Made by a program: the position numbers and the translations under genes
Shown: positions 36,873 to 48,443 of the stretch, piece after piece
Numbering within the stretch: position 1 is the stretch's first letter
Layout of the letters: each line of letters begins with the position of its first letter
Notes under the pieces: generated by a model
The model's database searches: none
The model's input: the letters and a program-made list of their open reading frames with translations, nothing else
What the model was told of the DNA's origin: nothing
Source: Panax quinquefolius
Taxonomy: Eukaryota; Streptophyta; Magnoliopsida; Apiales; Araliaceae
Length of the DNA: 64,000 nucleotides
Assembly: GCA_020205615.1 (NCBI GenBank)
Contig: CM035152.1
Span: 148,790,166 to 148,854,165 of the forward strand
Reading direction: 5' to 3'

Positions 36873-37010
36873 TAGGGCTGTAAATGGTAACCGAAAAACT
36901 CTTATTCGTCCACATTCGTATTCAGAAAAAAATGGATATTATTTGTATTTACAAAAAATAGATATTAACGGATACAGATATGACTGTAATCGTATCCTTT
37001 TACACCCCTA
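36873..37010. mobile_element. possible hAT-like MITE (138 bp)
   Basis: It begins TAGGGCTGTAAATGG and ends, in reverse complement, TAGGGGTGTAAAAGG: 12 of 15 bases match as terminal inverted repeats. Ends of this TAGGG-type are common in small plant hAT derivatives. The 8-bp flanks (GTTATAGT and GCCATATC) agree at only about half the positions, so either it is old or the call is wrong. Confidence 0.45.
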
Positions 37011-38300
37011 GCCATATCCTTCACTCTCTTGGCTCTATGGCTCGGGATCATCTTCTCCTGAGCTTTCCAGCTCTCTTGATCTATGACACTGTGGCTCTGA
37101 CCTTGATGTACTTTCTTTCATCAACCTCTTGTGATCTGACGAGGTGCTGCCAAGATTATTTCATTAATCTCCTTTTCTCTAAGGCTTGGCAGCAATGAAC
37201 ATTTTTCTGTTCGTAGAGTTTTCTTTACTCAACGTTCTATCTCGTTTAACTCAATGTTCATCATCTGATGATGATTCTTTTGTGTATATGGAAGTATTGT
37301 ATGCATCATCATTATCTTTATTTGAATGAAGATGTCTTTTATACTTCTCAAAATTCTTCCTGTTGAGAAGTATCCGTTGGAGCATTTAATGCATGGATAC
37401 TCTGATATCTCTGTTGTTGACTTTCTCGAGCTTTGTGATAATGTACCTTCTGACTTAGGACTTATCACATCAGTCAATATCCTTTCTTTCTTTTCAGATA
37501 GCTTACTTTCGGCTAACTAGTCGTTGGATATATCTTTGATTTCTTCCAAGAATATCCTCTGATGTGTTGAGATCATCATCTTGCAACATTCCATTTGTCA
37601 GTCTTTTGCAGTGGCTTTCAGACTTCTGGAGATCTCTTCTTGTGAGATTTATACTCATATACATTAGAGTATATTCTCTTGCCATATAATCCTTCTTGAG
37701 TAAACTTTACTTTATGGCCATGGCACAAATAGAGCTTGGTGATCTCCTTTATTTCATGTAGTAAGTACTTAACACATTTCATTGAATGTTCTGATGCTGA
37801 CCTTACGATCTTGATCTTATTGAACGATTTTAGAGTAATTCTTTAGATATTGTTTTCGTTCAGTGTCTGCTTGGATTACTCCATAATCACTCTTTACTGA
37901 GCATTATTTCCTTTGTTGTCTATTGATTCTTTTAGCTGATTGATTTATCTTGCTAAATTTAACAGCTTCTTTGACTCCTAGTGCATCTCTGTGTTAGTTT
38001 TGTAGCTCTGAGATCATTTACTTCCTTTACGAGCTAACTTTCTATCTGTAATATGGAATGAATTCTACTATCGTTTTATGTTGTGCAGACACAAATTTTT
38101 TCGACGGAGATAAGCCTTGCAATTCGCTTCACGAACTGAATCTTTATCTGTGAGCTGAAGTGAACTTTTCCATTTTCTGATGTTGTACAAACATGGTTAT
38201 CTCTACAAAGTATCTTCATACTGTAAACTAGCAGAGTAACCTTTCGATCGAAATCATATCCTTTATACATCATATTTATTCCCGTAAGATCAACTGAACA
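37011..38300 (-). other. unassigned stretch with fragmented minus-strand frames
   Basis: Base composition is less skewed than in the flanks, and the minus strand carries several successive open pieces. They lie at 38273-38076 (MMYKGYDFDRKVTLLVYS), 37685-37503 (MAREYTLMYMSINLTRRDLQ) and 37477-37229 (KSEGTLSQSSRKSTTEIS). They look like remains of a longer protein broken by many stops. I do not recognise a conserved domain. It may be a decayed retroelement or viral-derived polyprotein, but no diagnostic motif (RT, protease, zinc knuckle) was found. Confidence 0.35.
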
Positions 38301-39398
38301 TTATTTGATCTTTCTAATCTAAGTCCTTGCACATCAATTCTTTTGAATGACTTTACAAAACTTACTTGTATAGATATATATTAACCACATGTAGATCTAC
38401 TTCTTCGATCAATACTTCTTTTATGCAGAGCAATCTTTTTTCACTGATCCTATCTATTACACATGTATTCAAAACAAGGATCAACCTAACAAGTTTTATC
38501 ATACTATTCTAAGTCCTTGTATATTTCTTAGTTAAAGACTATACAAAATTTATTCATACAAATATTTTTTTATAAGCTTCATCATTTTAATCATATTCAT
38601 GTGTCATCATCAAATCATATATATATCGGAATCTAATCAGAGATTTAATCAAACTCCACCTTAATTAAATAATCTTCTAATCTATTATTAGATTCCAAAC
38701 AAAAATTAATAAAATAAAATAAATTAGATAAGAATAAAATTACATTTAATAAATAATTTAATTTAATTTAATAAACTAAATAAACTAAAAGAATAATATA
38801 ATATAATATAATGAAAAATAAAATAATTTATATAGCCTAAAAAAAAAAAAAAAAATAAAATAAAATAAAATAAAATTATTAAATTAATTAATTTAAATAA
38901 AATAAAATAATATAATAAAGAATAATAATATAAAATTAGTATAATATATTCAAATAATAGTTCTCATAAACTAAGTAGCATTTACTTAGTTTATCATTGG
39001 AAAAATAAACTAAGTAACATTTCTTTGAGTTTTTCACAATTACAATAAACTACATGTAGTATATTAATTTAATATAAGTTAATTTGATAAATTTAATTTA
39101 ATTTAATAAAACAAATTTAAAAATTAGATAACATATAATATAATAAAAAAATAAAATAAATTTAAGTCAATAATGTAAAATAAATTTAATTTAATTTAAT
39201 AAAACTTAAAATATTTAAAAATTATGATGAATAATATAAAAAAATTAAATCAAACAAAATTTTAAAATCAAATCTAATAAAATAACATAATACAAAATAA
39301 AATAAAATAAATTATAGCTAACTAAATTACGTAAAATAATTAAAATATATTAAGTGAGATTTGCTTAGTTTTTCACAATTAAAATAAAATAAAGTAAG

Positions 39399-39450
<52 letters not shown>

Positions 39451-39454
39451 ATAT
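38301..39454. repeat. very A+T-rich low-complexity tract
   Basis: From about 38640 to 39350 it is dominated by AATAAAATAAAAT-like words and is about 85-90% A+T by eye, with a pair of 'aaactaagtarcattt' repeats near 38968 and 39007. A 46-bp (AT)n run lies at 39402-39447. No gene is seen. Confidence 0.8.
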
Positions 39455-39492
39455 ATACTTTAGAACTTAGAAACCCATTTGACAAATATGAG
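39455..39492 (+). mobile_element. scrap of CACTA leader
   Basis: 'ctttagaacttagaaaccc' followed by 'atttgaca' closely matches 44835-44865 in the leader of the second CACTA element. It is cut by the LTR starting at about 39493. It shows a third CACTA copy, or a duplication of that leader. Confidence 0.55.
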
Positions 39493-42125
39493 TGATGTGG
39501 CCCCAAAAAATAGGTATACATCACCCATCTTGGTCGCCACTTACATGGTGCATGTAATTTAAATACAACTTATTAAAATAACGTAGGTATACAATACGAC
39601 ATAAACCGTGAGTTTAAATACAAATATCGCTTCTACTATATATTATACAAACTCAAAAAAGTCCTCATTACAATTATTATCACACTATTTCACGAGAATA
39701 GTGAGGACTACTAATGCTATCTTCGAGGACCATCACTCGTTTTCCCGACTCGTCCCAAATTTATATTCTCATTTCAAGAGAAAAAGTGAAAGAAAGGGTG
39801 AGCTCAACTAGCCCAAGAAGAAATATTATGACTAAGATAATGCGAGAATAAATTATCAATAGTCTTCAACAATGTTAAACTGATAAAATACAATAGACAA
39901 CCAGTTTAACTGCAGCGGAATAAGCAATCCATTAAAAGAGTCAAGTAGAAAATAAAGTCTACTATCTTTTAGGTTTTAAAAGATTTTTCATCACTGTTAT
40001 AGCTGAGACTCAGCTTTAATAAATATTCCACATCATCGAATCACCCCCACACTACTACGCCGAGGATATTCTTTTAGTATCACGACCACAATTATTTATA
40101 CACTACGGGCCAAGAATATTTGTGTATTCATTAATGGTCATGATCATGCCAACAATTTGTCCACCAATGCACTACTACCATCGAGGATTTTATCACATCA
40201 TTTGTAACATTACTACCATGATTACAAGAATAGTCTCGGTCATAATCATACCAAGTCCATCTATGCACCATCTGAGGCCACAGATGACTTTCAACATAAT
40301 ATAAACATGAGGATGATGACAATGATATAAGAATTCAATAAAACAAGTTCAAGAATTATTTTATCCAGAATTATTAACGTCAAATTATCAACACGATCTT
40401 TGTTTTGTAGAGTAAAATTTAAGAATGATCGGAAGAATATTTCCATGAGAAGATCTTTGGATGAAACGCAAATATCAAGGATATTCCACTAATTTCATGG
40501 AGTATAGAAGTCAAAGTTTTAACCATTTGGGTATAATAAAGAATAGAATAACAAAAGAAATCACCATGCATGCGATAGAAGCCAGGCAGTGAGTTATTCC
40601 AATGAATAATAAATAACGAACCCAGTCCGGCAGAAACGCATGTAGGCGGGATGTTCCACAGAATAATAAAGAATGGAACCAGTCCGGCGTAAACACACGC
40701 ATGTGATGTTCCAATGAATAATAATAAAGGCGGAACCAGGTCCGTAAAACACACACATGGAGGATGTTCCAATGAATAATAATAAAGACGGAACCAGTCG
40801 GTGTAAAACACACGAGCAGGATGTTCCAAGCAGAATAATAGAAGAATGTCACCAAGTATAGGGTAAACCACGATACAAAAGTTATTCCAACAGAATAATA
40901 AGCAATGGAATAACAACAGATTCTCTTCATGAATAAGAAAGAATAACACCCCTTACTTTTGGTAGGAGATTGAATAACGTTAGCGGTGTAGTAACAAAAT
41001 ACTCTTCTTCTTCTCTCTTATTCTCTATACTTTCTCTCTCTATAGCTTGAATGAATTCGTGAAAAATAATGAAGCCCCAGGCCTCTATTTATAGAAGATT
41101 TCTAGCTTAGCTTTTCTTGTGTGAAAAGGCAAGTGGCTTAACGACTAATGATGTTAAAAGAAAAGTGGTTTGATGTTGTAATGTGAAACGACAAGTGGTT
41201 TGGCGCTTTTGTAATGTGAAACGACAAGTGGTTCGACGTCGGTAAATGTAATTACTATTAACGGCGAAGGTAAATACTATCGACGAAGGTAAATACTATT
41301 CACAAGGGTAATTACTATCGACGAAGGTAAATACTATTCACAAGGGTAATTACTATCGACGAAGGTAATTACTATCGATTGAAGGTAAATACTATTCACA
41401 AGGGTAATTACTATTGTGAAGGTAATTACTATCGATTGAAGGTAAATACTATTCACAAGAGGGTAATTACTATTGACGAAGGTAATTCTTATCGTGAAGA
41501 GACTCTTAGATGATGACATATAGAGCCCCCATAAAATAATCAAACATACCACAAATCATTTTATTTTTCATCAACACATATTTAATCTTTCAACAATTAT
41601 TAATCATTTATAACTTGTCGTCTCAATTATTGATTTAATCTTATAACATATTATATGGATGATATTGTGACAATAATTGAATCAATAATATAATAGATAT
41701 GATGCAAGAATTATTCTTGTAGTAATAATTGAGTATAATTGAGTGACTTCTCACGTAAAGATAATAATCAATACCGTGTGCTACTATGCAACCACGCAGA
41801 CATCGTATTACTTTACCACTTAGGGTAGTTCAACAGGTTTTAACGATAACACCTCGCCGTTATTTTTATAAAATATTTTGTCGTTTTCTCAATCAAGCAA
41901 TAATTACATTTGCTAGGGTCCACCAATGATTAAGTAGTTGTGCGAATATTCCTAACAAAAAGAATATTCCCAGACCAAACTAATATTTTATAACAACTTG
42001 CATACTTTTGCAAAATTTATAAATATTACCCACAACTATAACATTATATCAAATTTATTCCATAATATTCAAAAATAATATTTATAGAAAAATTCATCTT
42101 TATTTATAAAAGTGAGGGTCTTACA
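39493..42125 (-). repeat. Del/Tekay-type 3' LTR, minus strand (about 2.6 kb)
   Basis: The minus-strand start TGTAAGACCCTCAC is at 42125, next to a polypurine tract. Its end is the reverse complement of 'tgatgtggccccaaaaaatagg' at about 39493. It carries 'ttattccattctttattattc' hairpin units (about 40530-40910) and a 38-bp tandem array (41241-41492). 'cactacgggccaagaatatt'-type hairpins (about 40090-40300) are present, partly altered to 'actactac' forms. Confidence 0.88.
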
Positions 42126-44104
42126 ACCTCCCTTCTTATGAAATTTAGCCCTCGAAATTAGGGTACGATACTGGTATGTCGAAGAGGTAAGGATACCTTG
42201 ATTTTATTTGATTCTAACTCCCAAGTCATTTCTCAACATCGTGGTTCCTCCACAAAACTTTGACTTGAGGTATAACCTCGGAGCGTAGAATATGTTCCTT
42301 CTTATCCAAAATTTGAATAGGAACCTCTTCATACGTCAAATCTTCCGCTTATTTAAATGGGTTCTAACTCAATAATATGGTTCGGGTCTTTCACATATTT
42401 ACGTAACATAGATATGTGAAAAACGTTATGAACACGTAGACATATTTCAAGCAGAAAGCGAGTCTATAGGCCACGATTCCTACTCGATCGAGGATTAAAA
42501 ATGGACCGATGAATCGAGGATTAAGTTTTCCTCTCTTTCCAAATCTTGTAACTTCTTTCCATGGAGCAACTCTTAACAACACATGATCTCCTATATCGAA
42601 TTCCACGTCCTTTCGATGAAGATCAGCATAACTCTTTTGTCGATTTTGTGAGGTTTTTATATGTTATCGGATCGTTTGAATCTTTTTACGTAATCACACG
42701 TATCAACTCCCGGTCCCAACAACGTTGCTTCACCCACCTCATCCCAAAGATCTTTCGAGAAACGACACTTTCTTCCATACAATGCTTGAATGGAGCCATG
42801 CCAATACTTGCTTGATAAGCTGTTGTTGTAGGAAAACTCCACCAATGGTAAGAACTTGTCCCAACTCCCTTGAAATCAAGGACACAGAGTCTTAATAGAT
42901 CTTCAAGAGTTTGAATAGTCCTCTCGGTCGTCCGGGTCAAATCTCGAGGATGATATGCCGAAGCTAAATCGTAAGTCTGTGCCCATAGCTTTTTGCAAAC
43001 TAACCCAAAATCGTGAAGTGAATCTTGGGTCTCGATCAAAACTATGGATCTAAGCATACCATGCGATCTTACAATCTCGTTTATGTACAAACGAAGCAAG
43101 ACGTTCAAGTGTATAAGTTTCTCGTATCGGTAAGAAATGAGCGGACTTGGTCAATCTATCAACAATGACCCAAATCGCATCAATGCCTTGAGAAACCTTA
43201 GGAAGGCCCCAGAACGAAATCCATGGTAATGTGCTCCACTTCCATTCGGAATTTCAAGTGGTTGCAATGGACCTTTTGGTACTTGATGCTCCGCTTTAAC
43301 TCGTTGACAAGTTAGACACCTTGAGATAAAGCAGTAGCTTATCTCTCTCTTCATATTGCTCCACCAAAATGTATAGCCGAATATCATGATACATTTTGGT
43401 ACTCCTGAGATGGATTGCAAATGGTGTGTTGTGCGCCTCCATCATGATATTATACTTTAAATCGTGGTCGTTAGGAACACAAAGTCCGGAGTTGACTCAA
43501 GTATTCCTTCTTCATCGATTCTTGCTTCCTTAAGATAGCACCTTCTTGCACTTTCTTCCTCATACGATCACCTCGTGTGCGTAGCTCGAAAGCAACTTTA
43601 ACTTTATCGATTAAAGTCGGTTCTACTCAGATACTCGCTTATCATCACACGCGTCCCCGAGTCTTTAACTCTATCTCCATCCTTTGCAAGTCACACAAAT
43701 GGGCTCTGCGTTGACAATATCGCACCTTTTCGTGCTTGCATATGATTTTCTACTCAATGCGCCGCCCTACCACGTTCGCTTTTCAGGATGGTATTGGATG
43801 GTATGATCATAATCTTTCAACAGATTCAAGCCAACGTCGTTGTCGCATGTTGAGTTCCTTTTGAGTGAAGAAATATTTGAGGCTTTTATGATCCGTAAAG
43901 ATCTCCACTTTCTCCCCATACAAGTAATGCCTCCAAATTTTAAAGTGAAGACAACAATGTTGCTAACTCTAGATCATGAGTAGGATAATTCCTCTCATAT
44001 TCTTTGAGTTGTCATGAGGCATAAAGCTATAACTTTTCCATGTTGCATAAGAACACATCCCAACCCTTTTGCTCAAGCATCACGTAGATGACAAATCCTC
44101 AAGA
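42126..44104 (-). pseudogene. gypsy pol 3' half: RNase H, integrase, chromodomain remnant
   Basis: The minus strand reads RNase H with [41 protein letters not shown] and [18 protein letters not shown] (about 43780-44030). Integrase follows, with a zinc-binding CLTCQRVKAEHQ (about 43290-43320), then IVLIETQDSLHDFG, YHPRDLTRTTERTIQTLEDLLR and LWDEVGEATLLGPG. The C-terminal FDIGDHVLLRVAPWKEVTRF and GKLNPRFIGPFLILDRVGI lie at 42470-42606. The chromodomain part (42180-42420) is broken by stops. A polypurine tract lies at 42126-42140. The pol is cut at about 44104 by the foldback sequence. It has the parts missing from the copies at 7 kb and 34 kb. Confidence 0.9.
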
Positions 44105-44797
44105 GCAGGATGGTATTGTCGAGCAGTCTTTGAAATAAGTTAACATCAACATGGTACTATGCAACTTACCAGCTAACTCATTATGAAGAAAGCATTAACT
44201 GCCTTGGCTTTCTTTACAATCCGTCCCCGCAACCGCATTTTGAAAAATTTACAAGTTCCCCTTCCCCACTTAATCTTCCTATTTAAAAGTATTATATATT
44301 TTATTCTTTTAAAATAGAAATTTCATAAATTACAATGAACTCACATTTTATGGGTACAAGACAACTCTTTATGTGACGCGACGACTTAGATTATCCTCCA
44401 CCTTCCGTTCTTTGCCCTCATTGCGGTATTAATTGTCCGCTCTAGACCTTTGGAACATCCAACAATCCTAATCTAAAGTTCTAGAATTGAACGGTTAATT
44501 AGTTGTTCAACTTTGCTCATTCATATATAGTTCATTGTAATTTATTAGCTTTCTATTTTAAAAGGATAATAGTTGTAATACACTTAAGTATGAAGATTAA
44601 GTGGATAAAGAAAACTTATTAATGTCCCAAAAAGCGGTTACGGGGACGGATTATAAAGAAAGCCAAAGCAACTAATTATTTTTTCACAATGAGTTGGGTG
44701 ATAAGTTGCATATTACCATGTTAATGCCAACTTAAGTTATTTCTACACTTTGCAACTACTGTCGAACAACCCTTTGCCATCTAAAATAAGACGGTTA
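44105..44797. mobile_element. long foldback element with arms of about 230-270 bp
   Basis: The left arm (about 44105-44336) and right arm (about 44520-44797) are imperfect reverse complements. For example 'ggctttctttacaatccgtc' on the left pairs with 'gacggattataaagaaagcc' on the right, and 'aaattacaatgaac' pairs with 'gttcattgtaattt'. The spacer is about 185 bp and has no gene. Long terminal inverted repeats around a short spacer suggest a non-autonomous Mutator-like or foldback element. No target duplication was identified, and it sits at the break point of gypsy pol. Confidence 0.75.
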
Positions 44798-44925
44798 ACA
44801 TATTTGGAAGTTAATGGAAGGATCATATATGTACTATACTTTGGAACTTAGAAACCCGTTTGACATCACTCATTAGGAGTGAATGTCAAATAGTCCCCGG
44901 TTTGGGACTGTTACTGGATGTTATG

Positions 44926-47900
44926 CGTGAGATCCCAAATTTTATGAAATGAAAGTATTCAATTTTTTTATAATTATAATTTTATTTAGTAAATGGTTAA
45001 ATTGATAAAAGGTTAAAGTTAAGAGTGATATATGAAAATTTTTCAAAGTAAACAAGTTGCATAGTGGCACACGGTATTGTACAGTATCTTTGATTATTGA
45101 TGCTTACGTGAGAAGTCACTCGGTTTTATTCAATTATTGTCACAATATTTTATATTATTAAATCAATAATTGAGATGACACGGTTATTTATATTATTATT
45201 TGCAATATTGATAATGTCTAAAAGTTCTGTCAAGGATAGGTTAGGCCATCTAATTGCGCGCCAATAGGGAGAAATCCTTATCGGAAAGCCCCCTCTTTCC
45301 TGAGAACGATCTGGTTGTTAATATTGTGAGTTATAATATTAATGATGAATGTTATTAAAAATTAAATTTGAGTTCAGAGTTGAATTTGGAGACGCGGACG
45401 TGATATTTGAGTCTGGAACGATGAAATTAGTAAAAATAGACTATAAACACAAAATTTACTGGGGTTGCCTTTTTGGTCAAAAAGTCAACAGTTGACTTTT
45501 TCAAAAAAAGTCAAACTTCAAATTTTCAAAAATGAAATTGTTGATAAAAATATTTTCATTTTGTTGGGATTGTTAGTGTTAGTGCAAATCGACAGTTATT
45601 TCGATAATAATTGATGTCTGGAGGTTATATTGATCAATCGGGTAATTAATCGGATAAATGAGCAATTAATTGCTATTAATTCACATGCTTATAACTATTT
45701 GTTCACATGTGTGTACTATTGATTCACATGCATGCACTATTAGGGGAGGTAGTGTAAGTTTGATAATACTTGTATGACTGAATTAAAAATGGAGGTATAG
45801 ATGAAGGTATTATACGGTAACTATTTTTTTCATGTATAGAACTATTTGATCACATGTATGTACTATTGATTCACATGATGTACTATTAGGGGAGGTGGTT
45901 CAAGTTTGGTAATACTTGCAGGACTAAATTAAAAATGAAAAAAAAGATGAAGGTATTATACTATAATATTTTGAGCCCCAAAACGTGCAATTATTGAAAC
46001 TATGTTTTCCTATAAATAGTAGCTCATTCTTCTTTCATTCTCTCCAATTCACTAAGACTCACAAGAGAAATTATAGAGAGAGAAGCTATAGAGAGAGACA
46101 CTATAGAGAGAAAGAAGAGGAGAAGTCTGTTACTTCACTATTCCAGTATCCAGTCTTCTTCTGAGGTAAGGGGTATTATTTATTTCATATTCTGAAGAGA
46201 TATTATTTTTCGTATTCGTATGAATATGAATATTTTTTTCATTCAATATTCGTAAGGAATATCATTTTCGTTCAATATTCATTGTCTTCGTTTAATATTC
46301 GTAAGGAATATTATTTTCGTTCAATATTCGTAAGGGATGTTATTTAATTCTTATTCGTAAGGGTTATTATTTCTTACTATTCATGAGTTACTATTTATGG
46401 GTTACTATTCACCCGGTTACTATTCACTCAAATATTATTCACTCGGGTATTCGGGACACTTTTCGTGCCGGAGTACTATTCACAAGTTGCTATTCACGAG
46501 TTACTATTCACCCAGTTATTATTCACTCGAATATTATTCACTCGGATATTTGGGGCACTTTTCATGCCGGGGTACTATTCACGAGATACTATTCCCGAAG
46601 TACTATTCATAGGGTACTATTCACCCGAAAAATATATTTCTTTTCTATCCAAATTATTTTTGATACGTGAATATTATTCTTGAATGTTACTCCACAATTG
46701 GTGATCATGTTGAAAATTTAGATATTCTTGAACTCTAGATAAATTGAATTATAAATATTTAATATTTATCCTTTATCTCATTTGATTGATTCTTTATATC
46801 ATTGACATGATCCTTATGCTTATATTGCGTTAAAAGTCATATTTGGCCCGTAGTGCATAGATGGACTATTGGTTATTGGTTTTACAGTTGTATGTCTTTG
46901 GCCTGTAGTGCAAAAAAGAACTGTTGATTGATATCTTTGGTCGTAGTGCAAGATGAACTTTTGATTGATATCTTTGGCCCGTAGTGCAAAGATGGACATG
47001 TGTATGACATGATCATGACCACTGGTGATACTAACGAATACCCTTGGCCGTAGTGCATGGATAATTCGATGATATGATTGGCAAGATCATGAACATTAGT
47101 TAACAGTTGAATGTCTTTGGCCGTAGTGCACTGACAGGCAATTGATTGGTATGATCATGACCATTGGTTTTATAGTTGAATATCTTTGGCCCGTAGTGAA
47201 AAGGTAGACAGCTGATTGGTATGATTATTGTTATTACATTTGAATATCTTTAGCCTTTGGGGTAAGGATATTGAGTAAACGTTCTATTAAGCCTTTATAG
47301 CAAGGAGAAACTGTTGATTTACATGATTATAAATATGAATTGTAGATTTAACTATAATCTTTTGTGGTTCAGGTGAAGACAGGTGATGAGAGTTCTTTTT
47401 GTCTTGGGTATAACAAAGAACTATTGATGAGTATTACAGGAATGAAATATTAACGATGGACTTTTAATCTAGAGGAGATAGTAGACATTATGTTCTACTT
47501 GACTCTTCTAATGGATTGCTTATTCCGCTGCAGTTGTTGATCTAAAACTTGTTGTCTATTGTATTCTATCAATTGTTATACTGTTGAAGGCTAAGAATAA
47601 TTTATTCCGCATTATCTTAGTCATAATATTTCTTATTGGGCTAGTTGAGCTCACCCTTTTCTTTCACTGTTCTCAGTTGGAAATGAGAATATAACTGGGA
47701 CGAGTCGGGGAATGGAGTGATGGTCCGAGATGGTGGCTATAGTAGTCCTCACTATTTTTATAAAATAGTGTGATAATAATTCTAATGAGGACTCCATTGA
47801 GTGTGGATATTGTCTAGAAAGTAATATTTGTGTTGAAACTCTCAGCTATGTTTTGTCGTATTTTGCACGACAGTTGTATAATTAAGTTTTTATTTGATTT

Positions 47901-47960
47901 TTGTACCATGTATTTGGCGACTCAAGATGGGTGATGTATACCTATTTTGGGGGCATCACA
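44926..47960 (+). repeat. solo LTR (3035 bp) with TTATG target duplication
   Basis: TTATG at 44921-44925 and 47961-47965 flank an LTR running from CGTGAGATCCCAAATTT (first base mutated from T) to GGGGGCATCACA. It holds TATA CTATAAATAG (46010-46019), donor-like GAGGTAAGG (GT 46165-46166), 'ttcaatattcgtaagg' repeats (about 46235-46350), 'tactattcac' repeats (46376-46625) and many hairpin units (about 46830-47290). It is the sister of the minus-strand solo LTR at 19794-22819; both have the block with 'ttgattcacatg' repeats. Confidence 0.93.
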
Positions 47961-48299
47961 TTATGTCTCTCACTTAAATCGGTTCCAATACGAAACAATA
48001 ATTTTTTTGGTTTTGAGAATTTTTCGGTTGTTATCTCTACATATTCTTCGAGTGCATACTTGGAATAAGTTATCTTAGTCTATTTCGTGTACTTGGAGAC
48101 CATGGGGAGATGCTGCTGAAATTTTCTTAAAACAGATGAATCATGCTCAACGTGTTGGCACTAGTGAGGAGACGCATCCAGGAACATGATAAAAGCCTTA
48201 CCCTTGTCCAATAGAGTGGAGACACTAGGAAAATATAATTCATGCATGGACCACATACACGAATATCTTGTACTGAATGTGTCTTTTGTCTAGTTAAAG

Positions 48300-48443
48300 A
48301 TGTCAGCCGATCGGAGTTGGATGTACTGTAGGATACCCATTGATGGGAGGAGATTAGTCTTAGCCTATCGTGATGGGGTGTCTAACTTTTAGAACAAAGC
48401 AATAGAACATGCTGATGATTCAAACGGAAAAATGAGATGCTTG
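48300..48443 (+). pseudogene. CACTA transposase, N-terminal exon part (left of insertion)
   Basis: The ATG at 48300 gives MSADRSWMYCRIPIDGRRLV, then LAYRDGVSNF, one stop, NKAIEHADDSNGKMRCLC. This is the start of the plant transposase-associated domain (DRSWMY...Y..GV..F...A, then C-x-C). The reading frame resumes as VKCKNLIWKKADEI at 56568 after the 8.1-kb LTR element. The homologous start in the other CACTA copy is at 27181 on the minus strand. Confidence 0.85.

Noticed and set aside
37011..38300. Endogenous pararetrovirus sequence
   Set aside because: A+T-rich setting and broken polyprotein-like frames suggested it, but no RT, protease, movement-protein or zinc-finger motif could be identified.
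46830..47290. Regularly spaced short repeats as a CRISPR array
   Set aside because: Unit lengths and spacers vary, the units lie in a plant LTR, and no cas genes are present.
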